64,000 nt of DNA from Paenibacillus lycopersici (GTDB lineage: Bacteria; Bacillota; Bacilli; Paenibacillales; Paenibacillaceae). Both the position numbers and the translations under genes were made by a program. The DNA lies in assembly GCF_010119935.1 (NCBI RefSeq), contig NZ_CP048209.1:6608001-6672000 (forward strand), given 5' to 3'. Below are positions 15,781 to 24,405 of this stretch, in pieces (the first letter of the stretch is position 1; each line of letters starts with the position of its first letter). The notes beneath the pieces are model-generated. The model was not told the origin of the DNA. It made no database searches and was given only the letters and a program-made list of their open reading frames with translations.

Positions 15781-17621
15781 ACAGAGCATCACTACCGCCG
15801 TCCGTAGTTATTGATGGACGGAGCGATTCGCCGCAGGACTTGAATTGGGGACGCATGCGGCAATTCTCGATCGGGCTCGAGACTTCCGCCGCGGCGGAGG
15901 CGGAGGAGAATTTAGTCGTCGTTGAAGCAGCCGGCGGCACCGGCGTGCGCATCTACACGGGCTCGCTGGCCGGAATGGAAGCGCCGGCGCTGATCGCCGA
16001 AGTGCATACGGACGCCAGAGACAAGCCGCTTGCGCTCGGCATTCCTTGGGCGCGCATCGGCCATGCGAATCACGACGTCGTGCTGTGCTATGCAGGGCAT
16101 GCCGTCCGGTTGTACGTGGACGGCATCCTGGTCGACGAGGACTGGCCGATGGGCGCGGTCGCGTTCGAGGGAGCCACCGTTCAGGGTGGGCTCACCGCCG
16201 GGAACGTCGCCTTCTGGCCGGAAGCCATCGAGCCGGAGCCGCTCCGTCCGGAGCTGATGGACCGCTACTTGGGCGAGGAACCGGCAACCGTTCAATATTG
16301 GCGGCCGCGCGGCTTCAATACGGGCGTCGGCGACTGCATGCCGTTCTTCGACGGGACGACGTTCCGGCTCTACTATCTCTACGACCGGCGCGGGCATGCC
16401 AGCAAGTGGGGCTTGGGCGCCCATCAATGGGCGCAGATCGCGACGAAGGATTTGCGCGCCTGGGAGCATCATCCCATCGCGATCGGCATCACGGACGAAG
16501 GCGAAGGTTCGATTTGCACCGGCTCCGTCTTCCTGAAGGACGGCGTCTACTACGGCTTCTATGCCGTCCGCGCGGTCGACGGCTCCCCCGCTCGTCTGAC
16601 GTACGCGGTGAGCGACGACGGCATCCGCTTCACGAAGACCGACGCCGACATCCGGCTGCCCGAACGGTACACGCTCTCTTCCGTTCGCGATCCGCATGTG
16701 TTCCAGGACGGGCAAGGGCTGTATCATATGCTCGTGACGACCAGTCTGGCGGACAACGTCAGGCCGCGGGGCTGCCTCGTCCATCTCGTCTCGGACAATG
16801 TGACCGATTGGCGGGAAGCCGGGCCGTTCATCGTACCCGGCTACAACGGCGAGCCGGAGTGCTCGGATTGCTTCGAGTGGAACGGCTGGTACTATCTGAT
16901 CTTCAGCAACGACGGATTAGCCCGCTACCGGTACGCGAGCACGCTGGAAGGACCGTGGCTGCGGCCGGAATCGGACGCGCTCGACTGCGTGCAGTGGCAT
17001 GTACCCAAGACGGCGCCGTTCCCGGAAGGACGGCGCATCGCCGCAGGCTTCCTGACGTCGCCGACGGCATACGCCGGTGAATTGGTTTTCCGCGAGCTGG
17101 TACAGCATGCGGACGGAACGCTGGGGCTGGCATTCGTGCCCGAGCTGAGAGAAGCCGCCGCAGCGGTACGGGATCTCGGCACATGCGAGCTGGACGACTT
17201 CAACGGCTTCGCCGCGCAATGCCTCGGCGAACCGGGAACGGATTACGTGCTGTCCTTCGACGTCACCCCGCGCTATCCGAGCATGTATGTCGGCTTCTCC
17301 GTATCGGGCTCGGACGAATTCGTCGACGGCTACGACGTCCGATTCGAACCGTCGGCGCGCAAAGCCGGCATCCACCGCATCCACGCGCGCTCGCTGCAGG
17401 AGGACGAATCGTCTTCCATCTATCAGGTGGCTGGGCTCACGGAAACGTTCTCCGTCGAGGCGGTCGTGAAGCAGGGCTGGATCGACCTGTGCATTAACGG
17501 CAGCCGGACGCTTGTCTCCCGGATCGACGGAGCCGGCGGGCATCTGCGCTTGTTCGCCCAATTCGGCTCGGCTGCCTTCGAACGGATCACGATCCGCCAG
17601 ATTGCAGGCGCTGCCAATTAA
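15777..17621 (+). CDS. GH32 family glycoside hydrolase (beta-fructosidase-like), cytoplasmic
   Basis: A 614-residue protein. Residues 1 to about 165 are a beta-sandwich-like N-terminal domain; about 175-445 a five-bladed GH32 propeller; about 460-614 a C-terminal beta-sandwich. All three GH-J acidic residues are recognisable: the nucleophile Asp in VGDCMPFFDG (about 184), the RDP motif in VRDPHVF (about 303-305), and the acid/base Glu in GEPECSDCFEW (about 359). HQWAQIATKDLRAWEHHPIAI aligns with the levanase HWGHAVSKDL segment. There is no signal peptide, so it acts on imported oligosaccharides or sugar derivatives. It starts inside the kinase stop codon. The N-terminal extension is unusual for GH32. 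Confidence 0.85.
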   Translation: MNRASLPPSVVIDGRSDSPQDLNWGRMRQFSIGLETSAAAEAEENLVVVEAAGGTGVRIYTGSLAGMEAPALIAEVHTDARDKPLALGIPWARIGHANHDVVLCYAGHAVRLYVDGILVDEDWPMGAVAFEGATVQGGLTAGNVAFWPEAIEPEPLRPELMDRYLGEEPATVQYWRPRGFNTGVGDCMPFFDGTTFRLYYLYDRRGHASKWGLGAHQWAQIATKDLRAWEHHPIAIGITDEGEGSICTGSVFLKDGVYYGFYAVRAVDGSPARLTYAVSDDGIRFTKTDADIRLPERYTLSSVRDPHVFQDGQGLYHMLVTTSLADNVRPRGCLVHLVSDNVTDWREAGPFIVPGYNGEPECSDCFEWNGWYYLIFSNDGLARYRYASTLEGPWLRPESDALDCVQWHVPKTAPFPEGRRIAAGFLTSPTAYAGELVFRELVQHADGTLGLAFVPELREAAAAVRDLGTCELDDFNGFAAQCLGEPGTDYVLSFDVTPRYPSMYVGFSVSGSDEFVDGYDVRFEPSARKAGIHRIHARSLQEDESSSIYQVAGLTETFSVEAVVKQGWIDLCINGSRTLVSRIDGAGGHLRLFAQFGSAAFERITIRQIAGAAN

Positions 17622-17707
17622 GGCGGAGTCTGGCCTCTTGGCCACCACCCGGCCACCCGGCACCTGCTGGCGGTCGCGACAGGGCCTTGGGAAGCCTGCG
17701 CTAAAAA

Positions 17708-17743
17708 GAAACCCGCACGTTTCCTATGAAACGCGCGGGTTTC
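17708..17743 (+). terminator. Terminator after the kinase-GH32 operon
   Basis: GAAACCCGC-A-CGTTTC, loop CTAT, GAAACG-C-GCGGGTTTC about 86 nt after the stop codon. Only a short T stretch follows. Confidence 0.65.
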
Positions 17744-17913
17744 AGTATATTCGGGTTCCTCGGCGCGGAGCTGCGAAATCCTGCCCTCGGGCAGGATTTC
17801 GCAGGATCCTCGGCAGCCGGACGGTCTGCCCTTGGGCAACCCCTCTGGGTGTCGAGCAAATAGTCGAATCTTCAAATCGCAAAGCCCGAACCAAACAACC
17901 TCCGCAAGCAGCC

Positions 17914-18090
17914 GGACGCAGGATCCGTTATTTGGATTGAAATCGGCGTTTTGGACCGGCGGTCGGACACAGGATCCGTTATTGCCTCCGGGAAGCATCG
18001 AATGTATGCATTTCGGGCCAAATAACGTCTTTCCTGTCCGCGAGCTCACGAAAAAACGATGAAAACCGGTCAATAACGCATCTCCTGTCC
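17914..18090. repeat. Four-box dispersed intergenic element, copy B
   Basis: Direct boxes GGACGCAGGATCCGTTATT (17914-17932) and GGACACAGGATCCGTTATT (17965-17983); inverted boxes AATAACGTCTTTCCTGTCC (18021-18039) and AATAACGCATCTCCTGTCC (18072-18090). Both steps are exactly 51 nt and the central gap is 37 nt. It fills part of the 758-nt tail-to-tail gap between the GH32 gene and the TIM-barrel gene. Apart from terminators I see nothing else in that gap. Confidence 0.9.
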
Positions 18091-18320
18091 GCGTCATATC
18101 GCTTCATAATCGCTTCATGCCGCTTCATCGCTTTCGACGATCGCGCCGCTGCCTCGCCGGCCAAAAAGCCGATGGATCAAACCGGCTTCGGCAAACATGC
18201 CGAACGAACCGCCGCCTGACGGCAGCCGGCGCGGCGCCGCGGGAAGCACCGTCGGAACCGCCCGAGAATTGCGGCTCAACCTGACCGAGCCATTAGGTGA
18301 GGTCCCCATCGATCCCTTAA

Positions 18321-18351
18321 CAAAAGAAGGGCCTGCCCCCGGGCAGACCCT
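18321..18351 (-). terminator. Terminator of the isomerase/oxidoreductase operon
   Basis: Minus strand: AGGGTCTGCCC, GG, GGGCAGGCCCT, then TCTTTTGTT, 29 nt beyond the stop of the TIM-barrel gene. Confidence 0.85.
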
Positions 18352-18379
18352 GGCAGAACCTCCTCGCTTGCTGCCGCGG

Positions 18380-19144
18380 TTAGCCGAGCAGCCCCGCTTC
18401 TTTCAAGTTCAAATAGCTGGCCGTGATCGTCTCGAACGGCGTCAGGTTGCGCAGACGGTCCTGCTCCACGACCATCCACTCCACGCCGATCTCGCGGGCC
18501 TTCAGGATCGAAGGCGCGATGCGGACGATGCCGGTGCCGACGGCGGTCCATTGGTCCGGCTCGTCGGCCGTCGTCACGTCCTTCACGTGGATCGCGGGCA
18601 CGCGCCCGGCCATTTTGTTCAAGATGGTTACGGGATCGACCCCGCCCATCGTAATCCAGGCGATGTCCATTTCGAAGAAGACCGCTTGCGGATCCGTATA
18701 CTCGGCCAGAATATCCATCGCGCATACGCCGTTCCACGCCGTCTTGAATTCATGCGCGTGGTTGTGGTAGCACAGCTTGACGCCTTCCGCCGCCAGTCTC
18801 GTGCCGGCCCGATTGTACGCCTCGATGCCGCGCAGCAGATCCTCCTTGCTGTCGCAGGGATCCCACCACACCGTCACATGCGGAGCCCCCAGCGTTACGG
18901 CATTGGCGACCAGCTTATCCAGCCCTTCCTGCAGCGATTCGCGGCTCGCGCTCAGCGTGATCGTCTCCATGCCCAGCTCGCGGTACCGCTTCAGATTGCT
19001 TTGCACGTCGCCCTGCAGCAGATAATGCTCCACGCCTTCGATGCCTTGATAGCCGATCGCCGCCGCCTTGGCAGCCGCTCCCCAGAAATCCGCCTTCATC
19101 TCTTCGCCGATGATGCCGATCAAGCCCAGCTTCGGATTCGACAT
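18380..19144 (-). CDS. Sugar phosphate isomerase/epimerase (TIM barrel)
   Basis: A 254-residue protein of the xylose-isomerase-like TIM-barrel superfamily (IolE/IolI/hydroxypyruvate isomerase group). Visible features: LGLIGIIGEEMKADFWGAAA, GYQGIEGVEHY with a metal-site Glu, the YHNHAHEF metal/substrate motif, EMDIAWITMGGVDP, and HVKDV near the C-terminus. Start ATG 19144 follows GGGAG and begins 5 nt after the stop of the Gfo/Idh oxidoreductase, so they form an operon. Such pairs usually oxidise and isomerise inositols or keto-sugars. The much longer open frame upstream of this start is not coding. Confidence 0.9.
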   Translation of the reverse strand: MSNPKLGLIGIIGEEMKADFWGAAAKAAAIGYQGIEGVEHYLLQGDVQSNLKRYRELGMETITLSASRESLQEGLDKLVANAVTLGAPHVTVWWDPCDSKEDLLRGIEAYNRAGTRLAAEGVKLCYHNHAHEFKTAWNGVCAMDILAEYTDPQAVFFEMDIAWITMGGVDPVTILNKMAGRVPAIHVKDVTTADEPDQWTAVGTGIVRIAPSILKAREIGVEWMVVEQDRLRNLTPFETITASYLNLKEAGLLG

Positions 19145-19149
19145 GCCGA

Positions 19150-20184
19150 TCACGCTCCCTGTCCGGCCGCGGGCGCAAAATGGCCTGCTTCCAATAATTG
19201 AATGAATGGATTGTCGGTCAGCCCGGCAAGCGGCAGCTCGATGCGCGCATGGCGGCGGACCGATTCGTAGAATGCGTATATGATCTCGCTGGCGCGGAGC
19301 GCTCGGCGGTACGACAGCTCCGGCTCCCGCCCTGCGGCAAGGCTGCCGACGATATCCTCGATAACGCCGGTCATTTGGATGCTTTCGGGACTGTCGGCCA
19401 CGACCGGTTTCCATGACGGGTCGTCATACGATCTGACCTCGCCGATCCCGCCGTCCCAGTTCACTTCGATAAAGCCGCCGGTGCCGGTCAGACGAATGCC
19501 GGTATGCATATCCTGATCCGGGCCGCCGGTCTGAATGTTGGCGCGGACGCCGTTCTCGAAGACGAGCGTGCCGACGGCCATGCTCTCCGCAGGGACGTTG
19601 AACCAGTTCAGATGATTCGTGCCGTCGACGGCGCCGAGCACCCATTTGACACCGATTTCCTCGTTGAAGCTGAGCGCCTGGTCGAACGTATGCGTGCCGC
19701 AATCCAGCAGGTTCGGCGGCGAATAGAGATCCATGCGGAGCAGCTTGCCGATCCGCCCTTCCTTCAGCCACTGCCGGATGAGCCGATTGCCCTCCGCGAA
19801 ACGGCGCTGGTGGCAGAATGTCAGCTGGCAGCCCGTCTCGCCGGCAATCCGGGCCATCTCCAGGCAGTCGCCCCAGGTCGGCGCCATCGGTTTCTCGGAA
19901 TGAACGGCTTTGACGCCGGCCGCCGCGCAGGCTTGGAACATTTGCAAATGCAGCGGGGTCCACAGGCAGGAGATGACGATATCCGGCTTGACGTCCGCCA
20001 GCATGGCGGCATAATCCGCATAAACCTCCGCCTGAAAGCCGTAGTGGTCGTTAAAAGCCTGGGCCGCCTCCAGATTAAGATCGGACAGCGCGACCACCTC
20101 GCAGCGGCTGTCCGTTTGCACGGCCGCGGCATGGGGCTTGGCCCGGTTGCCGCAGCCGATGAATGCAACGCGATACTTCGACAA
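19150..20184 (-). CDS. Gfo/Idh/MocA family oxidoreductase
   Basis: A 344-residue NAD(P)-dependent sugar or inositol dehydrogenase. The Rossmann start is RVAFIGCGNRAKPHAAAV, the acidic ribose-binding residue lies in ALSDLN, and the conserved Lys of SEKPMAPTW is the family catalytic-site lysine. DCGTHTFDQALSF carries the His of the D/G-x3-H motif. The start is TTG 20184, with AAGGAGG 8 nt upstream. It is cotranscribed with the TIM-barrel isomerase and faces the ROK/FGGY/GH32 operon tail to tail, suggesting one carbohydrate theme, although they are separate transcription units. Confidence 0.92.
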   Translation of the reverse strand: MSKYRVAFIGCGNRAKPHAAAVQTDSRCEVVALSDLNLEAAQAFNDHYGFQAEVYADYAAMLADVKPDIVISCLWTPLHLQMFQACAAAGVKAVHSEKPMAPTWGDCLEMARIAGETGCQLTFCHQRRFAEGNRLIRQWLKEGRIGKLLRMDLYSPPNLLDCGTHTFDQALSFNEEIGVKWVLGAVDGTNHLNWFNVPAESMAVGTLVFENGVRANIQTGGPDQDMHTGIRLTGTGGFIEVNWDGGIGEVRSYDDPSWKPVVADSPESIQMTGVIEDIVGSLAAGREPELSYRRALRASEIIYAFYESVRRHARIELPLAGLTDNPFIQLLEAGHFAPAAGQGA

Positions 20185-20347
20185 TTCCTTCGCCTCCTTG
20201 TACGCATAGGCGAGCAGTTCCGCGTCAGCGGAACGTCCAGCCTAGATTAACCTAAATGTAAGCGTATCACAATTCAGGAACGTCCGGGATAGAGAGTTGT
20301 ACGATACACCTAGGAAAATTGTCGTTTGGCATGACGTTCCGTCTACG

Positions 20348-21715
20348 TCATAAGCGCACGCCGGGTTCCGCCAAGGCCGATGAATGAGCCCCGCCCAGCA
20401 TGTCCTTGCGCCGGTAAGCGCCCAGCATCAATCCGAGCGAGCCGAGCTCCACGACGACGTTCGCGCTCCAATTCAGAATCGGCATCTGCATACCCCCGAG
20501 TATCGGAAACATGCCGAAGCACATGAGCACGTTCCACGCGTATTGAATGCCGAACACGAGCGACAGGCCGATGATCAGACTCCGGCCATATCCGTCAGGC
20601 AGCTTCATGCCCATGCGGATCATGCTGCTCACGAACAGCAGCACCAGGGCGCAGACGGCCGCGCCGAACACCCAGCCGAGGCTGTAGACGAGATAGGAGA
20701 ACGCCATCTCGCCCGATATATACGGCAGCGTCTTCAAGGACGCCCCGAAGCCATGACCCCACATGCCGCCGGCGTGAATGGCTTTCAGCGACTGCACCGT
20801 ATGATACGCGGTATCCGCGTCCCGATGAAGGAAAGCGATATGGCGCTGCCATGCCATCGCGAATAAATCCGAATTGAAGCTTTGCCGCGCATAGAGCGCA
20901 GCCAGCGCAATGAACCCGAGCCCGGTCAACAGCAGCCTCCACCGGCCATGCAGCAGCAGCAGCACCGTAAGTCCCAGCAGGTAGGTGATCAAATAGCCTA
21001 GCGCCGGCGCCGAGGCGAATAAATAAACCGGCAGCGCAGCGTAGAGCGCCCCGCCTCGGAGAAGCCTCACGGCGGCTTCCTTCCGGCCTGACGCCGGGCG
21101 CGTCCGCTCGTTATGCAGCATGCCGGCAACGGCGGCGATCAGCAAGTACGGAGCGGCCGCGCATATATTGAACGCGAACGTTCCGATCGTCAGATACTGC
21201 CTGACGCCGTTGATCTCCAGGCCAAAGCCGAAGCCGCCGCGCCACTGGGCGGCCGCCATCAGCAGCAGCGTGCCGGCGTACAGAAAGCCCGATAAACGCA
21301 GCAGTTTGCGGTAATCGACGAAGTACAAGCCGCCCATGACGGCAGCGCCCATTGCGACGAAAACCAGCTTGCGACCGATCGCAAGCTGCCAGTCCAGCGC
21401 GGCTTTCACCGAGAGCGACGTCACCAGCCCCAGCAGAACCATGCACAGCGCCAGTGCGATTACGCCCCACTCCGTCCGCGGCTTATGCGCCTGGTGGAGC
21501 TGTCTGCCGACCTCATCGGGATCGCCCATGTGCAGAATCGCCTCTTGCACGGCTTCGTCCTCGGGCTTTCCGCGTTCGATTTGCTCGGCGATCAATTCCT
21601 CCAAATGGCTCTGCATTTCCATGCGAATCTCTTCGTGCACGGATGTGGACTTGATCTGCGCGCACAGCCTGTCCAGGTAACGGCGAACGTCCGCATGCCG
21701 TCCGATGTCCTTCAT
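20348..21715 (-). CDS. SEDS (FtsW/RodA/SpoVE)-like membrane protein with N-terminal HAAS domain
   Basis: A 455-residue protein. Residues 1 to about 85 form a soluble HAAS/permease-prefix helix bundle (RRYLDRLCAQIKSTSVHEEI ... HLEELIAEQIERGKPEDEAV). About ten TM segments with SEDS features follow: VQSLKAIHAGGMWGHG replaces the usual QS-x-AIGSGGLxGKG, and the final signature is PILNWSANVVVELGSLGLM instead of PFVSYGGSS. By eye the catalytic-region Asp of RodA (PERHTDF) aligns with Glu in PYISGEM. Start ATG 21715 shares one base with the PadR stop (TGATG), so translation is coupled. It may be a regulated glycosyltransferase-like protein or a non-catalytic sensor. Confidence 0.82.
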   Translation of the reverse strand: MKDIGRHADVRRYLDRLCAQIKSTSVHEEIRMEMQSHLEELIAEQIERGKPEDEAVQEAILHMGDPDEVGRQLHQAHKPRTEWGVIALALCMVLLGLVTSLSVKAALDWQLAIGRKLVFVAMGAAVMGGLYFVDYRKLLRLSGFLYAGTLLLMAAAQWRGGFGFGLEINGVRQYLTIGTFAFNICAAAPYLLIAAVAGMLHNERTRPASGRKEAAVRLLRGGALYAALPVYLFASAPALGYLITYLLGLTVLLLLHGRWRLLLTGLGFIALAALYARQSFNSDLFAMAWQRHIAFLHRDADTAYHTVQSLKAIHAGGMWGHGFGASLKTLPYISGEMAFSYLVYSLGWVFGAAVCALVLLFVSSMIRMGMKLPDGYGRSLIIGLSLVFGIQYAWNVLMCFGMFPILGGMQMPILNWSANVVVELGSLGLMLGAYRRKDMLGGAHSSALAEPGVRL

Positions 21716-22047
21716 CACGCCCGTCCCTCCCCGATAATCCGGTTGACGGCCGAGCTGAACAAGGTCCATTCCCGCTCCTTCTCGATGAGCGCCTTCTGGC
21801 CGTCCTGGGTCAGCCGGTAGTATTTGCGTTTCCGTCCGCCTTCCTCGCCCCAATACGCCTCCACTAGCCGCTCGACCTCCAGCGTGTGCAGAATCGGATA
21901 CAGCGTCCCTTCCTTGAAGGTGAACAGCCCGTCGGACTGAAGCTCGATCCGCTTCGCCATCTCGTAGCCGTACATATCCTTGTTCTCCAGCAGCTTCATG
22001 ATCAGGATGACCGTACTGCCTTTCAACAACTCTTTGTTGATTTTCAT
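21715..22047 (-). CDS. PadR-family transcriptional regulator
   Basis: A 110-residue winged-helix protein: MKINKELLKGSTVILIMKLL, DMYGYEMAKRI, FKEGTLYPILHTLE, and the wing GRKRKYYRLTQDGQKAL are classic PadR signatures. It is the short (subfamily 2) form. PadR genes are commonly coupled to HAAS-domain membrane proteins, as here, where the stop and the next start overlap by one base. ATG 22047 has GGAGG 5 nt upstream. It probably represses its own operon through the tandem repeat just upstream. The inducing ligand is unknown. Confidence 0.93.
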   Translation of the reverse strand: MKINKELLKGSTVILIMKLLENKDMYGYEMAKRIELQSDGLFTFKEGTLYPILHTLEVERLVEAYWGEEGGRKRKYYRLTQDGQKALIEKEREWTLFSSAVNRIIGEGRA

Positions 22048-22062
22048 AACGCCCTCCAATCC

Positions 22063-22092
22063 ATACATCGAATATCTATGTATCGTATATCT
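22063..22092 (-). promoter_or_regulatory. Tandem 15-bp repeat upstream of padR, candidate operator
   Basis: Two abutting copies, ATACATCGAATATCT and ATGTATCGTATATCT (plus strand), 12 of 15 positions identical, ending 15 nt from the padR start codon. The AT-rich repeat fits an autoregulatory site. Confidence 0.5.
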
Positions 22093-22262
22093 AGGTATTA
22101 ATATAAAGCATGCTGCCATTTATTTCAATACGAAACCGGATCGGGCAGCTATATTATTCGTCCGGCATCATTTTCTCCCCGCGGCTGTAACCTTTTGGCG
22201 CCGCAGACAGTCTAGTAGGTTGCAAAGTAACGCAAGCGAACGTGAAACGGAGGCGACGATCG

Positions 22263-23801
22263 ATGAAAATAAAACGTTTCTACATGCTCGGTTTGGCGGC
22301 GCTGCTCGCTGCCGGAGTTCCCGCCGGGGTTGCCGGGGTCCAACGCGCGGCAGCGGCAGCGAGTGCACCGGGGGCCGGGAGCGATACAGCCGCCGCGACG
22401 ACAGCCTCAGCTCAGCCGGCAGCCATTCAGGCGGCGGCGGTTCAGCGGGTTCAGATGCAGCAGGCCGACATGGCATACGTGCCGCTGTTCGGCTCGCGAG
22501 AAGCGGATAAGGCCGACATCGCGAAGGCGGCGGCGATCGTGAACCGGCTGCTCGGGAAAGCGAAGCCGTCTACGGAACAATTGATCGGCGAAGATTCGTT
22601 CTTCGCGACCAGTTTCGATGTCTTGCTATCCGACGGCTCGACGGTATTGCTGCAGTTCAAGGACGGTCAACACGCCCTCATTTCTGTCGGCGGAGACGGG
22701 TACATCGCTCAGGACGCCACGGCCATCAGCGAGCTCGGCGCCTTGCTCGCGATGTCCCCGCAGTCGGACATCAGCACGCGCAAGCCGGCCATCGGTCAGA
22801 CGATCCGCATTACGGGCAGCGATGCGTCATCGCAGCAAGGCATGATTCGGGTCTTCGTCGAGACCCCCGGCTCGTCCGGCGGCTATAGGACGACGAAGGG
22901 CGTGGATTATCCGTCCAAAAGAGCGCTGCTCGTCTATGCCGCGCCGTACTCGGAAGCGCGGTACGATTTTCAATTCACGATGCCGGCCTACGGCGAAGCG
23001 ATCGACGGCACCTTCAAACCGATAACGCCCGGCGCCTATGAGTTCGACGTCAGTACCGGCGGGAGCACGACCATGCGCAGCGTGACGATCGCTCCGCCGG
23101 CCGCCGCCCAGCTGTCGATCAACGGCGTGACCGTGAGCGATCCGGCGCTCGCGCCGATCGTCTCGAACGGCGCCATGCTGCTGCCGATGCGCGCGCTGGC
23201 GGAAGCGTTCGGCTGGAATGTGAGATGGGACGCCGCGCATAAAGCCGCCATCGTCTCCACGCTGCCCGAGAAGCTCTCAGTCGGCTCGGCGAGCGGCGCC
23301 GCGCCGTCGCTGTGGGTGAACGGCAAGCAGCTGACCGGAGCAAACGCCAAGCCGGTGATCGCGAACGGCCATACCTACCTGCCGCTGCGCGCAACGGGAG
23401 AGGCCTTCGGCTTCCAGGTGACGTGGACGCAGAGCGTGCGCGGCGCGCTGCTCGTCTTCAAGCCGCAGCTGTTGGATGAGCGGCCGTACGCGGGCGATGT
23501 GAAGAAGCTGGCCGCCGTGAAGCTGTTGAACGGCTATGTCAACGCGCTGAACGGCCGCGACGCCAAGGCGCTCGGCGGGATGTTCGCGAAGAACGGCACG
23601 CCCGCGCCGTCCTTCGCGGCCATCGGCCAGCGGCTGATTACGGGCATCCGCTCCGTGACCTTCGAGGACCGCCCCGGCGGCGCGCTGCTGGCCTACGTCA
23701 ATGTCAACTATCTGTTCGACCCGAACGGCAGCAAGACGGGCACGCCCGGCATTACATTCGCGCAGGAAGACGGCGTCTGGAAGATCGCGGACGTTGATTG
23801 A
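22263..23801 (+). CDS. Secreted protein with copper amine oxidase N-terminal-like domain
   Basis: A 512-residue exported protein. Signal peptide: MKIKRFYMLGLAALLAAGVP..., with Ala-rich cleavage. Residues about 70-190 are a mixed domain of unknown type, about 190-280 Ig-like, about 280-405 a PF07833-type domain (LSINGVTVSDPALAPIVSNG, MLLPMRALAEAFGWNVRWD, then HTYLPLRATGEAFGFQVTW), and about 420-512 an NTF2/SnoaL-like C-terminal segment. This domain is widespread in Paenibacillus exoproteins as a wall-associated module and does not imply oxidase activity. ATG 22263 follows GGAGG by 9 nt. Function unknown. Confidence 0.88.
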   Translation: MKIKRFYMLGLAALLAAGVPAGVAGVQRAAAAASAPGAGSDTAAATTASAQPAAIQAAAVQRVQMQQADMAYVPLFGSREADKADIAKAAAIVNRLLGKAKPSTEQLIGEDSFFATSFDVLLSDGSTVLLQFKDGQHALISVGGDGYIAQDATAISELGALLAMSPQSDISTRKPAIGQTIRITGSDASSQQGMIRVFVETPGSSGGYRTTKGVDYPSKRALLVYAAPYSEARYDFQFTMPAYGEAIDGTFKPITPGAYEFDVSTGGSTTMRSVTIAPPAAAQLSINGVTVSDPALAPIVSNGAMLLPMRALAEAFGWNVRWDAAHKAAIVSTLPEKLSVGSASGAAPSLWVNGKQLTGANAKPVIANGHTYLPLRATGEAFGFQVTWTQSVRGALLVFKPQLLDERPYAGDVKKLAAVKLLNGYVNALNGRDAKALGGMFAKNGTPAPSFAAIGQRLITGIRSVTFEDRPGGALLAYVNVNYLFDPNGSKTGTPGITFAQEDGVWKIADVD

Positions 23802-23870
23802 GTGGCATTTGCGGGGCAATAGCCCGGTGTAACAACGCCGCACGGAAACGCCGTGCCAATGAAACAAGAA

Positions 23871-23911
23871 AGCGGGAGCCCCGGGCCATACATGCCCCGG
23901 GGCTCCCGCTC
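23871..23911. terminator. Bidirectional terminator hairpin
   Basis: AGCGGGAGCCCCGGG / CCCCGGGGCTCCCGCT, a stem of about 15 bp between convergent genes. It ends the secreted protein gene on plus and the VOC gene on minus. T tracts are short on both sides. Confidence 0.7.
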
Positions 23912-23917
23912 TATGAA

Positions 23918-24316
23918 TTACTGCGTCGGCTGCATCGTCGATACCTGCCAGCGAACGCCGTACGGATCGACGAGCCGGCCGAACATGCTGCCCCAGAACA
24001 TGCGGGCGAACGGCATGAGCACCTCGCCTCCGGCGGCAAGGCCGTTGAAGGCCCGTTCGGCATCCTCGATGCGCTCGTATTCCAAAGTCAGGTCGAGTCC
24101 GCCCCCGCGCTGTACCGGACCGGCGTCGGCCATATAGAATGTCAGGCCTGCCGCCTGCAAAATCAAATGCATAACGCGGTCGCGCTCCTCCGCGCCGCCG
24201 CCCGGCATGTCGCCGAACGTCTGAACGCTCACGATTTCCCCGCCAAGCGCTTTCGCATAGAAAGCCGCCTGCTCGCGGGCATTGTCGCTGTAAATGTATG
24301 GGGTCAGTTTCGCCAT
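23918..24316 (-). CDS. VOC family protein (PhnB-like)
   Basis: A 132-residue vicinal-oxygen-chelate fold protein: LTPYIYSDNAREQAAFYAKALGG start, VMHLILQAAGLTFYMAD, RMFWGSMFGRLVDPYGVRWQV end. This PhnB/YjdN subgroup is common and mostly uncharacterised; some members act in antibiotic resistance or as lyases. ATG 24316 has AAGGAG about 11 nt upstream. It is likely monocistronic or read after the GNAT gene on the same strand. A similar gene occurs at 54821. Confidence 0.88.
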   Translation of the reverse strand: MAKLTPYIYSDNAREQAAFYAKALGGEIVSVQTFGDMPGGGAEERDRVMHLILQAAGLTFYMADAGPVQRGGGLDLTLEYERIEDAERAFNGLAAGGEVLMPFARMFWGSMFGRLVDPYGVRWQVSTMQPTQ

Positions 24317-24405
24317 GTCATGGATCGCTCCTTAGTGGAATGATGGGCTTCCGCGCGGAAAGATGCCGATACGCTCTTACCTGCCGCTCTTTCGGCGTGT
24401 CGGTG

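Noticed and set aside
11130-18090. Insertion sequence explaining the four-box repeats
   Set aside because: No transposase frame lies inside or between boxes and the units are only about 177 bp; a MITE is still possible and is left open in the finding.
20250-20270. cre-like sequence TGTAAGCGTATCAC upstream of the Gfo/Idh gene
   Set aside because: One base out of register from the cre consensus on both strands.
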